Below, piece by piece: positions 1 to 10,775 of a stretch of DNA of 64,000 nt. How positions within the stretch are numbered: position 1 is the stretch's first letter; each line of letters starts with the position of its first letter. The position numbers and the translations under genes are program-made. The notes under the pieces are model-generated. The model saw nothing but the letters and a program-made list of their open reading frames with translations. It was not told the origin of the DNA and ran no database searches. Location of the stretch: NCBI GenBank assembly GCA_023630585.1, contig CM042558.1:6491300-6555299 (forward strand), read 5' to 3'. Origin of the DNA: Cranoglanis bouderius (Eukaryota; Chordata; Actinopteri; Siluriformes; Cranoglanididae).

Positions 1-47
1 CTTTCTCTTTTCAGAGTGAGTTTATTCCCGGTTCAGAGCGCACTCAC
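1..47 (-). other. 5' end of dlx intron 1 with splice donor
   Basis: Read on the minus strand, the coding sequence runs into ACCG|GTGAGTGC, a near-consensus splice donor whose first intron base is the complement of position 47. The open frame continues a few codons past it to a stop, but protein similarity to Dlx ends before the donor, so the tail is read-through into the intron. The rest of the gene lies left of the window. Confidence 0.8.
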
Positions 48-372
48 CGGTCTCGTCATTCCTCGTGTGGCTCAGTGGGTTTCTGTAGCTGCCCTGTTGG
101 TAGGATAAATAAGTAGGAGCGGGTGCAGGAGCGTTGAGCGGCGAGGGGTAGCCGTAACCAAGCGGCCCGCCGTAGTGGCACGCGCCGGAGGGAAAGGGAC
201 TCTCGTGCTGCGGGTGTCCGCCCGAGTGTAGCCCGTGCGTGGGGTAAACGTTAGTCGCGAGTCCCGAAAAGTGCTGCTGGCTGGCGGGGATCCCGTGACC
301 GAGCTCTAAAAACGCCGATTTGGACGCATCCGCAGAACCTAAGCCGTCAGGCGCGAAACTCATAGACATCAT
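48..372 (-). CDS. dlx4: Dlx4-like homeobox transcription factor, exon 1 (partial gene)
   Basis: This is the first coding exon of a distal-less family homeodomain transcription factor, a nuclear DNA-binding regulator of jaw, placode, limb/fin and forebrain development. It gives 108 codons plus one base. The start MMSMSF is followed by SKSAFLELGHG (about residues 18-28), the hallmark of the Dlx1/4/6 clade (compare SKSAFMEFG in Dlx6). Next come a His/Gly/Pro/Tyr-rich stretch, PLGYGYP, and TYLSYQQGSY near the end, which recalls the YLSCQQ segment of mammalian DLX4. The homeodomain is absent because it lies in later exons outside the window. The exon closes at a GTGAGT donor. The first of three clustered ATGs is taken as the start, but the second has the better context (A at -3). 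The Dlx assignment is firm. The choice of dlx4 (teleost 4a or 4b) over dlx6 or dlx1 is made from memory of N-terminal motifs and is less sure. Confidence 0.8.
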
Positions 373-388
373 TGGAAGCAGAGGCCAT
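347..388 (-). other. Short upstream ORF overlapping the dlx start codon
   Basis: On the dlx strand an ATG at 388-386 lies 16 nt before the first dlx ATG and in another frame. It opens 13 codons (MASASNDVYEFRA) and stops at TGA inside the dlx coding sequence. If transcription starts upstream of 388, ribosomes using it would bypass all three dlx ATGs. Its context is mixed (T at -3, G at +4), so leaky scanning is expected. A regulatory role is inferred. Confidence 0.5.
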
Positions 389-830
389 AAAAGTGGTCAA
401 AGTTTGTTGGCCGGTTAGTGCGCGAGCGCGAAACCTTAAATCTAATCCATTCCGAGGACTTGGGATAACGGCTTGGCAAACGAGGAACCGCGTATTCCGT
501 CAAATTAAAAAAAAAAATGTGGATGAATATATTTCCGGATGTATCGAAACGAAACGAAGAGGTGAAAACGAGTGTTCTTTCTTAAATCGTGACAAAACCG
601 CCCAACATATGAACACACGCAGTTCCGGAGTGTGTCCGTGTCAGTGCGCTGCGGGAACGCGCGAGCTGATTGGCTTCCAGTGCGCGCTGTGCGCGCTATG
701 TCACGCGACCCGAGGGAGAAGCTAATTAAGTTGATTAAGTGTGTTATGGAAAGGTGGCACACGCTGATATCGGCGCTTACTCGACCTGATAAATCAACAG
801 CACACATCCAGAATTGAATTAAATAATTAA
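373..830 (-). promoter_or_regulatory. dlx 5' UTR and promoter, CpG-rich, with CCAAT and TAATTA sites
   Basis: The DNA upstream of the exon stays rich in CpG to about 720, then turns abruptly AT-rich, as expected for a CpG-island promoter. On the minus strand a CCAAT box lies at 669-673 and a weak TATA-like AATATATT at 526-533. TAATTA at 723-728 and a second ATTAA at 734-738 are homeodomain-type sites. The transcription start cannot be fixed from sequence. If the TATA-like site is used, the 5' UTR would be roughly 130 nt. The open frames on both strands here have no recognisable protein similarity. Confidence 0.55.
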
Positions 831-1474
831 GAAATATTTTAGGGGAAAAAAATTATTTGGATGGATTATTTTTTAATTTTTTTATTTTTTTTACAGGAAT
901 ATAATATTAGACTCTATAACATAATTCAAATATAATATTTAGAAATGAATAGGTTGTAATTATAATTAGATTATAATTTTATTTTTAATTGAACTGAATT
1001 TAATTTAATTTTTGCGTGTTATTTTAAAAAAAAATCAGAAACTGTTCATCAATTTGAACTTGAGATAAAATTCCTGAACCTAAATATTTTGTAACCTAAG
1101 ACTTTAATAATAATTCAATATTAATCGAATAGACTATAAGGCCTGCAGAAAAAAAAAATAAAAAAATCCGTACCTTTCCTGCCAGATAATTGTCATATAG
1201 GCTAAATGATGCTATATTGCCTATAGCAAACTATATGTGGTGTCGACCATTTATAAAATATAACTAGAACAGACTACCTTTATTATTAATTCTTCTGTTT
1301 GTATTATATGTTTATTTTCTCCGTTTTTATTTTAAGAACCTGTTTATTGTGGTTGTTAATTTTTATTGCGCGCCATTACACAGAAAATTAATGTTTACAG
1401 AAATACGAAAGCTTTACGCACTCCCTATAGCCCACATTTCAGATATAAACTTACACAGTCAAGTCATCTGATTT
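831..1474. other. AT-rich flank, no gene seen
   Basis: The sequence switches to AT-rich, low-complexity DNA full of TAAT-like words and short A/T runs. No coding region, RNA gene or known repeat is recognisable. Confidence 0.6.
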
Positions 1475-1481
1475 TGTGTGT

Positions 1482-1576
<95 letters not shown>
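1475..1576. repeat. Compound microsatellite (TC)n(TG)n
   Basis: A short TG run passes into about 37 bases of (TC)n (1484-1521) and then about 56 bases of pure (TG)n (1521-1576). The apparent open frame across it is a product of the repeat. Confidence 0.97.
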
Positions 1577-1577
<1 letters not shown>

Positions 1578-2194
1578 CCCAGTACCAGTTTGACCCTTAA
1601 ACGTATTGGGAGAATGCGGTCTCAGAAGAAGAAAAATGAACATTATCTAGATTTAGTGATCTACCCGGAGGCCAGTACTAACTTCTAAAGGCAGACTAAA
1701 GAGTGCAGTTTGAACTCGACAGGCCTTGAAAATGAACGTCAAGTACTTCCTTAATCCCCCAATGCTTTTCTGCGTCAAAGCAAAAACACCACGCCAGGAG
1801 AAATGCTGTGGCTGGGGATTTCTGCAGAGTAGTGACACTGCTAGCCATGCATGCTTACCATACCGTGGATGAAAATGCACGTAGGCTACAGGAAATGGGT
1901 AAGAAATAAAGGCTCTGCATTTTACCGAGCATACCCGGCATTACATTGCTGCCACACTTTCTGACAATTTCAGGCATGTTTACAGTAAACCTAGGCTGGC
2001 TTTGGAGTAGTGTGTCATTAAAAAGACGTATATTCACACAAACATGTACAATGACATGGAAGCAACTTTATCACTTCAAAGCCTTTATTTAAGTACTCAC
2101 GTGTTTAACTGCAAATCTTTACGTTGGTTTAAAGCTCTCTTTATATCTTTTATCACATATACAGTAATGGATGGAAGTGCCAAAAAACCTAAGA
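1577..2194. other. Unique intergenic DNA, no gene seen
   Basis: Mixed-composition sequence without long repeats. Short open frames on the minus strand resemble no known protein. No splice-flanked exon can be supported. Confidence 0.5.
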
Positions 2195-2196
2195 AT

Positions 2197-2289
<93 letters not shown>
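2195..2289. repeat. (TAGA)n tetranucleotide microsatellite
   Basis: About 23 nearly perfect copies of TAGA/GATA. It lies 128 bp from a complementary-orientation tract (2418-2501). GATA repeats are typical of teleost intergenic DNA. Confidence 0.97.
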
Positions 2290-2414
2290 GCACAACCTAA
2301 GACTAGTCAATACATAATGAGCAACATTATTAAATTATAAATAAGTAATATAAATAAATGAGAAAGTCCAACATGCTATCAATAATATGTAATAAATATA
2401 TTATAATATCATAA

Positions 2415-2417
<3 letters not shown>

Positions 2418-2501
<84 letters not shown>
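2418..2501. repeat. (CTAT)n tetranucleotide microsatellite
   Basis: About 21 perfect copies of CTAT, the reverse-complement sense of the TAGA tract at 2195-2289, so single strands of the two could pair. Confidence 0.97.
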
Positions 2502-2528
2502 AGATACAGTATGTGCTGTTGCCTATGA

Positions 2529-2597
2529 TTATAATATAATATAATATAATATAATATAATATAATATAATATAATATAATATAATATAATATAATAT
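2529..2597. repeat. (ATAAT)n pentanucleotide repeat
   Basis: About 13 head-to-tail ATAAT units, beginning 27 bp after the CTAT tract. Three separate short tandem repeats therefore lie within 400 bp. Confidence 0.95.
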
Positions 2598-3360
2598 ATT
2601 TTACTGTAAGTGAAATATATGAAAGATGGGCTTTTCATGATTATGCATAATTATTATTACTAGTATAAAGTAAATCAGGCTATCTACTATTAAGCAAACC
2701 ATGAACATAAAAAGACCACATTAGCTTGAATAACCAATACATTAATATTTTGTTAATAACAACTATTCCTGAATAAAAAACTATTCCTGAATTTGCTTTA
2801 TTAGTAAAATGTCAGAGAAGTTCAGTTCTACAATCATTCAGTGGTATCTTTACCATTACCTCCTTCTGACAGTTTTCACCAAAAAGCTCTCATAACAGTA
2901 CAGCAAGCTGTCATTGGTGTGCCGCTTGCTTATTTATGTACTGGCACATGGTTTAATCATTCATGTGACAGTACTCCATAGCAGGCTGAAGGACAAACAC
3001 TTGCCAAAAAAAAAAAAAAAAAAAAAATCCCACACATTATCACTTTAGTTCGATTCTATTTTCAAAAATGAAAACAAACAGTATAAAATGTCTGTGCAAC
3101 CTATTTTCATAGTTGTGGAATATTTTCCTGTTGATAGAGACAATTTTATAAACCAATAGACAACACTGAATGACCCACTATTCATGACAGGTATAAGTTT
3201 ATTTAATAAGTCAAAACAAAAAAGAATACAAATAAAGGCTAATTATTTCGCTCTAATGCCTCGTTTCAAAATGAAAAGATATCTATTGAATGAAATTCGC
3301 AATGAATGTAAGGAAACATGTCTTGTTTTTTAGTTCAGGGGAAATTTGTCCAATTTTAAA
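2598..3360. other. AT-rich intergenic DNA with an A tract
   Basis: No gene is visible. A 22-base A run at 3006-3027 could be the tail of a decayed retroposon, but nothing upstream is recognisable. Confidence 0.5.
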
Positions 3361-3785
3361 TCGCATGGTTGCTATGTATTATGAAAACTATATTACAAAA
3401 AACAAAAACAAAAACAAAAACATGTCAACCCTTTGTTTATAAAACATCAAAGCAAATTCATATATGCAAATTATAAAAGATGATGCTCTGGTATTTTTTC
3501 CAGGGTAGATCCCTGTAAATAGCAATCATATCATAGTGGGGTGCAGTCTGAGGTGTGAGGAAGAAGGGACAGGGTGAAAATCGCATGGTTGCTATGTATT
3601 ATAAAAACTATATTACAAAAAAAAACATGTCAACCCTTTGTTTATAAAACATCAAAGCAAATTCATATATGCAAATTATAAAAGATGATGCTCTGATATT
3701 TTTTCCAGGGTAGATCCCTGTAAATAGCAATCATATCATAGTGGGGTGCAGTCTGAGGTGTGAGGAAGAAGGGACAGGGTGAAAA
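3361..3785. repeat. Recent tandem duplication of a ~220-bp unit
   Basis: Copy 1 (3361-3580) and copy 2 (3581-3785) are adjacent, in direct orientation and almost identical. Each starts at TCGCATGGTTGC and ends at GGGACAGGGTGAAAA. The main difference is an expanded (CAAAAA)-type run in copy 1. The near identity indicates a recent duplication. No gene or known transposon is recognised in the unit. Confidence 0.95.
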
Positions 3786-5610
3786 AAGAAAGGTAGATAC
3801 TGTAATTACTTTTGCATTATGGAAAGAACAAAGCAGAACCCTGAGGTCATAAGGCTGGGAGGTGTCCTCAACGTGCCTTAATACATCCAAGGGAGACTGT
3901 TAATAACAATAGTGCTGATCAGCGCCTAGACTTGCTGGCGTCTGCTTCTTTACGTATGTTCGTATGAAAAGTGGGTGAGTGTGGGTGTGTGTAAAATGAG
4001 AAAAGACCTAGAAAGTGTGAGCACTGTTATGAGTTCAGTTCATCAGCATGTCATGGGTCATTCCTTGTCACAACACAACATCACTCCCTCACTCCCTCAG
4101 ACATTTTCCTTGTACATGGGTTTGGAAAAAAGGATGGGTTTCCTAGAGCATCTAGCTTTGGTTTGGCACATTTCTAACTTTGAAAAGGAAATCTGAAGAC
4201 TTTACCTTAAACTGTGTGCACGTGTAGTATAATAGAACACATGAAATTTTGGATATTAAAAACAACAACAACAACAACAACAAAAAACAATAAACACAGA
4301 TATAACAGATACACAAATAAAATGCAAGCCTTAATAAATTAATAAACCAATCAATAAAAAAACAAAACAAAACAATCAATATAACAATAATTGAATATAA
4401 TTTTGTAGCATCTGTGTAGCTTCCTTAAAGTGTTTTTTCCCCCTAAAAATCATTTTATGAGTGAGTCATATGTCTTCCTTACATTAATAAAGTGACTGCT
4501 TTCTTTTGCTTTATTTTTGCTACCTTTTCTATTACAACAGGATTTGCTGTCTTTCACTCAGGTTTTGGCCTGCTGACAGAAAGTGGACTGGAAGATGAAG
4601 TTAGGTACTCTCAGCATGACGAGCATGACTAATATGGCCTCAAGGGCTAGTGCTATCTACAGTCTTCCATCTAGTGCACTAGAGATATCTTGAGCTTGAA
4701 GGCACTTATGGGTTCATCCTCGACATCAGAGCATTAGTCTTGCATGTGTGCATTTTTTCATATATATATATATATAACTGACTTTGTATACTGGTTACAC
4801 TTGATAGAGAATTGACAGAGAAGGTATGCTAACTTCATAAACAGTGGCATTACGTCTTTTGTTCAGTAGTTATAAACAAGCACAGGGAACTGACTGAAAT
4901 ATGCTAATTTAATTATTGCTCTTTTCACCTCTGCTATTTATGCCACTGACCTGAGAGCCTCAAATATGTCACCCAACATGCTCCAGAGCACTAAATCTCA
5001 TTTTACCATTCAATGCAAAAGGAAAATTTGTCTGTTCAAATTGCACGGTACTGTATCATTGAAATAACGACTGTAATTAGTGTTACATTCCACAATGAAT
5101 TGAAGATTCTGAGGGAAAAAAGAGCATTCATGATATCCAGTGCATAAAGGAATCAGAAGCAGGTTTGTAATGTAATGACAAGAGTTCTTCATAGCACAGA
5201 AAAATAATACAAATGTATTCATTTCTAATGACATCAGTTGAAACTGGCAAATAATGCGATCATTTCTAGAATGTAATGTTATAAATGCTGTATGGAAAGG
5301 ATATGAAGGAATGGAGGATTTGAGGATGATTACATTCTGATATATTCATTGAAAACATAAAAATATAAATACGGGATTATAACAAGTCATTTAAAACAAT
5401 AACAACAACAACTGTTTGTAGTTTCATTTTGTTGAATTCTACACTAATTATGTCATAAATAAAAGCTGTGAGTGCTAGCCGCAGCCATTGTGCTAACTTT
5501 TACCGTATGTAAATTATCATTAGAATTGGTTTGCGCGAATCTTTGTACCTATACAATCCTAAGACTGCATAGGCTCAGGAGAAACTTTCTCTTGCTCGTC
5601 TGTGGGAATG

Positions 5611-5642
<32 letters not shown>

Positions 5643-6265
5643 CTGGTGATTTTGGCTCAAGCTTTTGTTTCATCACCGACAGTAATTGTTGCCAGACTGA
5701 AATTTGAAAGAAAGGCTTTAGGAAGTTCTCTGCAGGAATGACTTACATCGCTGTTTTTACTCGTAGGCCAAAGGAATGTGTTAAATATACATAAGATGTG
5801 ATTCTCCATACAACTCATACACACAAGACGTATACTCCAGAGTATAGAGAGTGCAACAGGTGCAGTGGCTTTCTATATTTGACCAGCTAGACCAGGGGTT
5901 CTCAAACATTTTGTTGCGAGGGAGTCTTTTAACAGTAAAATAAATTCCTCAGCCCCCAGACTGTTTTTAATGAACATAGTCCAATTATTCAAATATTAAT
6001 CTCACTGGTTAATTGCTCACAAAAATATCTTGGCTGTTTTTTTGGAGACAAAGTGTTTTGAATTCCATTTCCAATTCCATTATGTACAAGCCTACTTGTT
6101 TTTAAATTTGTGTTGAGTTATTTTGAAAACTCAGTTGCTGGGTTTAGGTTGTCGGGGCAGGTAGTTGACTCATAATGGGTTGATAAATGGGTAACCCAAC
6201 ACACTGGGTTAGTATGCGGACTTGAAAGAAAACAGAGACGTTGTACCTAGATTTTTTTTGACTGC
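3786..6265. other. Intergenic DNA with minor simple repeats
   Basis: No gene is supported. It holds (AAC)n at about 4259-4284, a short (TA)n at 4758-4777 and (TG)n at 5616-5642. At 5893, CAGGGGTTCTCAAAC resembles a hAT transposon terminus, but no matching second end was found. Confidence 0.5.
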
Positions 6266-6389
6266 GCCTGTAAAAGAAAGTAAAAGCAATTCAGCTGCAA
6301 TTGCAAGGAATGTAAGTTGTTGTTTACGCCTGTAAAAGAAAGTAAAAGCAATTCAGCTGCAATTGCAAGGAATGTAAGTTGTTGTTTAC
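6266..6389. repeat. Perfect 62-bp tandem duplication
   Basis: Two directly adjacent 62-bp units (6266-6327 and 6328-6389), each beginning GCCTGTAAAAGAAAG and ending GTTGTTGTTTAC. I see no differences between the copies. The unit contains CAGCTG and GCAATTGC sites. Confidence 0.95.
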
Positions 6390-6507
6390 ATGTAACTTAG
6401 TTTATAATTTAGTAACATTTTTCAAAATTATATTCTGCCTAACTAGACATTAGACAATAATGTTTTTAACATGTAGTTTAAATTGATAACCAATGTTAGT
6501 CTGTTGA

Positions 6508-6508
<1 letters not shown>

Positions 6509-6548
<40 letters not shown>
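6509..6548. repeat. 40-base A homopolymer
   Basis: A run of about 40 A residues. It could be a retroposon poly(A) tail, but the sequence to its left is not recognisable as a retroposon body. Confidence 0.9.
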
Positions 6549-6553
<5 letters not shown>

Positions 6554-8786
6554 TAGCTAACTTTATTTAAGGGGAAAATATGACTGGATTTGGCAAATTA
6601 GTCAAATACTAATTTTTGTAAGAAAAATATAAAGATTAGATTCAGTTCCTACATAATTACTGTATATTTATAGTTAAAGTTCTATAGTGCTAGTTAAAAA
6701 TTATCTCAGTTTTTTTCTGCAACATTATCTTGTAGCACTGGAGTCGAAAGCGTTGGCCTGGTAGTCATTTCTACACACAAGCTGTGTTAAAAAAATCACC
6801 CCAGCATGCTTGGTCAACAGTCTCACCCAACCTTGCTTGGTTAAAACAACCCTTCTTGGTTTGGTCCATTTTGGACCAACACTAGGTTCCAAACTGACCC
6901 AAATCGGGTTACTTTTAGCTCAGCTATTTTGGGGGTTCTATTAGTCTCATCTTGCTTTTTAATTAAAGAACACGTTAGATTCCAGTTATTATAGACCTAC
7001 TGTATATAATAATAAAAAAACAAAACTTTATAAATGTACATTAATATGCACTGACATCCCATCAAGTCAAATAAATAATGTTGATTGACATCTGGAGTAC
7101 ATACAAAATGACCAAAATAAGCTTCATGTGTTTACACCACTTGTTTTGTCATCCACGGCTAATGTGCAAGACACTTCAGAGCGCGAAACAACACTGGTCC
7201 ATAAATTATGGGATTTTCCACCGTAAATCTGTGCTCGGCACCGCAAGACAAAAAAAAATCTGGTTTAGATCAGTGGTGTGGGAACTGTTGATGTAGCTGG
7301 TGGCTGAGGTGCCATAGTTCAGCTGAGGTCACCGGAGCAATCCCAGTTTGATCTGTTTCAGCAGATTTTCATCATTTTATTGTCAGTCAACTGTAATAAA
7401 CATGTACATTATACTTAATAAACACACTTAAACTGTCTTAAATCTGATGGACTGACAGATGAATTCTGTATAAGTATCGTTTCACCTGGAATGAGCTGTA
7501 TTATTATTGGCAGTTCATCATACTGATAATCATACTTTTTCCTATTTTAGCAGTCCTGATTAAACTACATGACTTAACACATAATCATTTTACATTATGT
7601 TATTATATATATTATGAGGTCATGTAATGAGGACATGATAACATCAATACACCTGAACCATTAACGCACCAATATTCAAAGGCAGATGTGCTGCTCTCAT
7701 CTAACCAATGACTATATTCAGTTTTTAGCATCCAATCAAGTTCATCAGTGTAGAAAAAATACACTGTAAAGCATTGGAGTCACTTTGTTTTGAAAAGTAT
7801 TGGGGACACAAAAGGGTGATGGTCACTAACCATTCTACCATACCGCACTACTACTCGTTTTGCTCTTTTTAAAAAATAAATTAATATACTTGGGGACTGT
7901 GATTAGAATTGGAAATTCAATTAATTTCTGCTTTTCAACAATGCATTGATGTAAACATGCATCACAAATAGAAATCAGAATGACCAAAACATTATCTAAA
8001 ATATTTTCACAACACCTAGCAAGGTCATAAAGCAGACCAATCAAAACACCCAAGATAAATAGCGAACTTGCCTTTACATTGTCAGCTCAGCTACAACGTA
8101 CCCATTAATTGCACAATTCTTGTGTGTGTATTAAGATTCTACTTCTAATTACTTGCATGTATTTTTTTTAAGTACCAGGACAGCTTGCTAGCTAAAGCAG
8201 GTGTGATGCTGAACTTGGAAGAATTACGTCCATCAGACTCACACCCACATCAATTTCCCCCATCCAATCAAATAATTTGATCAACCAATCGTGAACTACG
8301 CAAAACCTAGTGTAAAACTTGAATGAAAGCCAATTTGTGTTTAAATTGTTTTAAATATATTTATTCAATAAATAATACAAAAATGAAATTGTGTGATGTT
8401 TCTTTATTATAATTTTGTTTATTTTATAAAATCTCCCTCTTGTGTTACCATCCCCCACCCCACATGTAAATGCCATGAATCATTGTGTACCGGTGTGGCT
8501 AGATCTCGTGAAACCCTAGCCACTCTCTAGTAGCAGCAAATACACTCTCGCGAGAGTTTTGCAATGAGCTTTACTATTCATCGTTTATCCCGTTGTAAAG
8601 AGCTGATGTTCTGGCCGGCACAAATAAAGTTTATGTCACATTATATTATGTTATGTAATTATATTATGAAGAATGATGGTTTTTAGATGGTTTTCCTTTT
8701 ATACAAACTTTATGTAAACAATTTTTCAGTGGCTTTTAAAAAGTGGAAGGGACACGTCCCACCCGCAAATGACGCCTATGCTGTAA
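6549..8786. other. Intergenic DNA, no gene seen
   Basis: No coding region is recognised. ACCCAA/TTGGTT-rich sequence at about 6795-6915 and a similar patch at about 6127-6215 look like decayed ends of an unclassified interspersed repeat. 7080-7360 is less AT-rich and of unknown nature. Confidence 0.45.
8544..8557. promoter_or_regulatory. ACTCTCGCGAGAGT palindrome (TCTCGCGAGA motif)
   Basis: A perfect 14-bp palindrome whose core TCTCGCGAGA matches a palindromic element known from vertebrate core promoters. No gene is recognised near it, so it may be chance or part of an unrecognised promoter. Confidence 0.35.
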
Positions 8787-9364
8787 TGGTACGTTCACAC
8801 ATACAGCGATTTTATCGCTGCAAGTCGCCAGTTGCTGTCCTATGAAGTCACCAGTAGGCGTTCCTACTACTGGCTGCCATACTTGTAACATGGGTGACGC
8901 AACTAGCATTCCACTTTTGACAACAAACCGGTTTTCTTGCCTCTAAAATGAAACATTCTGGGGGGAGAGAGATCTTAAAAAATTCACCAGTGTATATATG
9001 CATCATATCCTACGAGATGAAGGAGAAGCAGGGTGTGCTCTTTGCCATTGTGGTCATCTACCTGCGGCGATAGCTTAGCTTAGCTTATGGCCTTAGCGCG
9101 TTTAAAGCTAAATAATAATAATGAAACACACTCACTTTTTGTTGCAATCGAATTGTTGCAAAATCCCAGTGTAGCTCCTATCTCAGTAAGTGAGCGTCAC
9201 CATCAGGGTGTCATTCACTATATGTCGCGGCCTCCGTGTTTCCTGGGTGAAGTGTCCAGCTTGGTGCTGCTCGTTCCTGGGAGCCGAAGCAGAGACAAGC
9301 CATACACTTCACCCAAGATGGGAGCTGCACTGGGATTTTGCTTGATTGCGATGGTGAGTGTGTT

Positions 9365-9408
<44 letters not shown>

Positions 9409-9741
9409 TTCTTTTTTGCCTTAAACCCACTAAAACTCTAATCTAAGCTAAGCTAATTGGCTATTGCCGCAATGGCTGCTTCTGCTAGCGAGCACGGGTG
9501 GCTACAGATCACGTGAGCTCTACTGTCTTCACTCCCTTTGGTAGTCGCTGCACCAAGTCGCTCCAAATTTGCATAAAGTTAAACTTTTCTCAACTTTGTC
9601 GCATCGCTGGACACGCCCACATCTAGTCACCAATGGTCACAGTTGCTCATGTTGCCGGAAGTCGCAAGCTCTCACTGAAAATGAATGGTCTCTGGTCGCT
9701 TTGTCGCTGCGAGTCACTGTATGTGTGATTGCACTTTTAGT
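8787..9741. mobile_element. Non-autonomous DNA transposon with terminal inverted repeats
   Basis: The left end contains TTCACACATACAGCGA and the right end, reverse-complemented, contains ATCACACATACAGTGA. Both continue into similar CGCTGC/GCGACT-rich sequence. A second inverted pair lies inside: GCTTAGCTTAGCTTA at about 9070-9086 faces TAAGCTAAGCTAAT at 9444-9457. No transposase is present. The body contains a (TTA)n run and a 12-bp hairpin (9244-9255 / 9304-9315). Superfamily is uncertain (Harbinger- or hAT-like). Exact borders and target duplication are not resolved. Confidence 0.6.
9366..9409. repeat. (TTA)n microsatellite
   Basis: About 14 copies of TTA inside the 8.8-9.7 kb element, giving a spurious poly-tyrosine frame. 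Confidence 0.95.
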
Positions 9742-9944
9742 CTCCTGTGAGCTTGTCATGCTACACAATGTAATTAGTGTTCTACCTATCTGTGTGAATT
9801 TGAAAACGGATAAGCCTCCAGACTGCAGTGCTCGTGGCCCTATCTCAGTAAAATGTTTCAATATGAAACTCATATAAAAGGCATAAAGTTAATCTAATTT
9901 GAAATAGCATGCTGATGTAAGTTTTGATAATTTGTTAACGTTAA

Positions 9945-10775
9945 CTAGCTATATTTAACCAAGATAGCCTGTTCTCTTTGCTAATGCCAGGCTAGACTAG
10001 CATCAGTTTCAGCAGCTAAGGTAACTGCCTAGGCTGCAAATCAAATTCTAGCTAATGGTAAATAATGCAAACTTACAGAGACTGAATGATTTTTTCAGGC
10101 AGTTTTAGATAGGTAATAGTTACTTTTCACATGAAAACAGGACATTAACTTAATTTCCTCAGTTTAAAACACTTTCTTTTTACTTTTGAATACTTTTGAC
10201 TTTTACTTGAGTACGTTTTGGTTAGATACTACAACTTTTAACACATTATCTATATTTTCATTAGAAGTATAATTTCTCAGTACCTTTTCCCACCGCTGAC
10301 TTAAACTGGCTATATTTATGTAAGTTAGCATGTTTTCATTTCTCATGCCAGGTTACACTAACGTCAATTCCAGCAGCTAACATAAATGGATAGGCAAGCA
10401 AATCAAATTCTAGTTAATGGTAAATGTTGGTTATTTACATGATATTTTATTTCTGATTAATTCATTAGCAAACTATGTAGAGTTAGTCATGAATATGACC
10501 AGCAAAGAGACAGAGCTTGAATGGCATAGTTGGTTGTATGAGTTTTATATAAGAAATAAAATTTAGTTTTCACATGAAAACATGACTTAATTTCATCAGT
10601 TAAAACATTGACATATTTTTTAAGTTTTATTATTTGAGTTTATTTAAAAATAGCAACTTTGTTCAAAAAAAAAAATTGACATTTTTTGTCTGGACATTTT
10701 GATTATTTATTTATTTTACTCATTATTTATACTTTCACTTAAGTATAATTTCTCAGTATGTTTTCAACTCCTGTT
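9945..10775. repeat. Degenerate direct duplication (two ~350-460 bp units)
   Basis: Two diverged direct copies. Each has, in the same order, CTATATTTA, ATGCCAGG, CAGCAGCTAA, CAAATCAAATTCTAG, CACATGAAAAC and AAGTATAATTTCTCAGTA. Copy 1 spans about 9945-10305 and copy 2 about 10309-10775. The end, rich in ACTTTTACTTGAGTA-like words, recalls a widespread teleost non-autonomous DNA element, but the family is unassigned. Confidence 0.7.

Noticed and set aside
2195..2501. CRISPR-like array of short repeats
   Set aside because: The units are contiguous tetranucleotides without spacers, and the genome is vertebrate.
5893..5910. Start of a hAT element (CAGGGGTTCTCAAAC)
   Set aside because: No matching inverted end or 8-bp duplication was found downstream, so it is not listed as an element.
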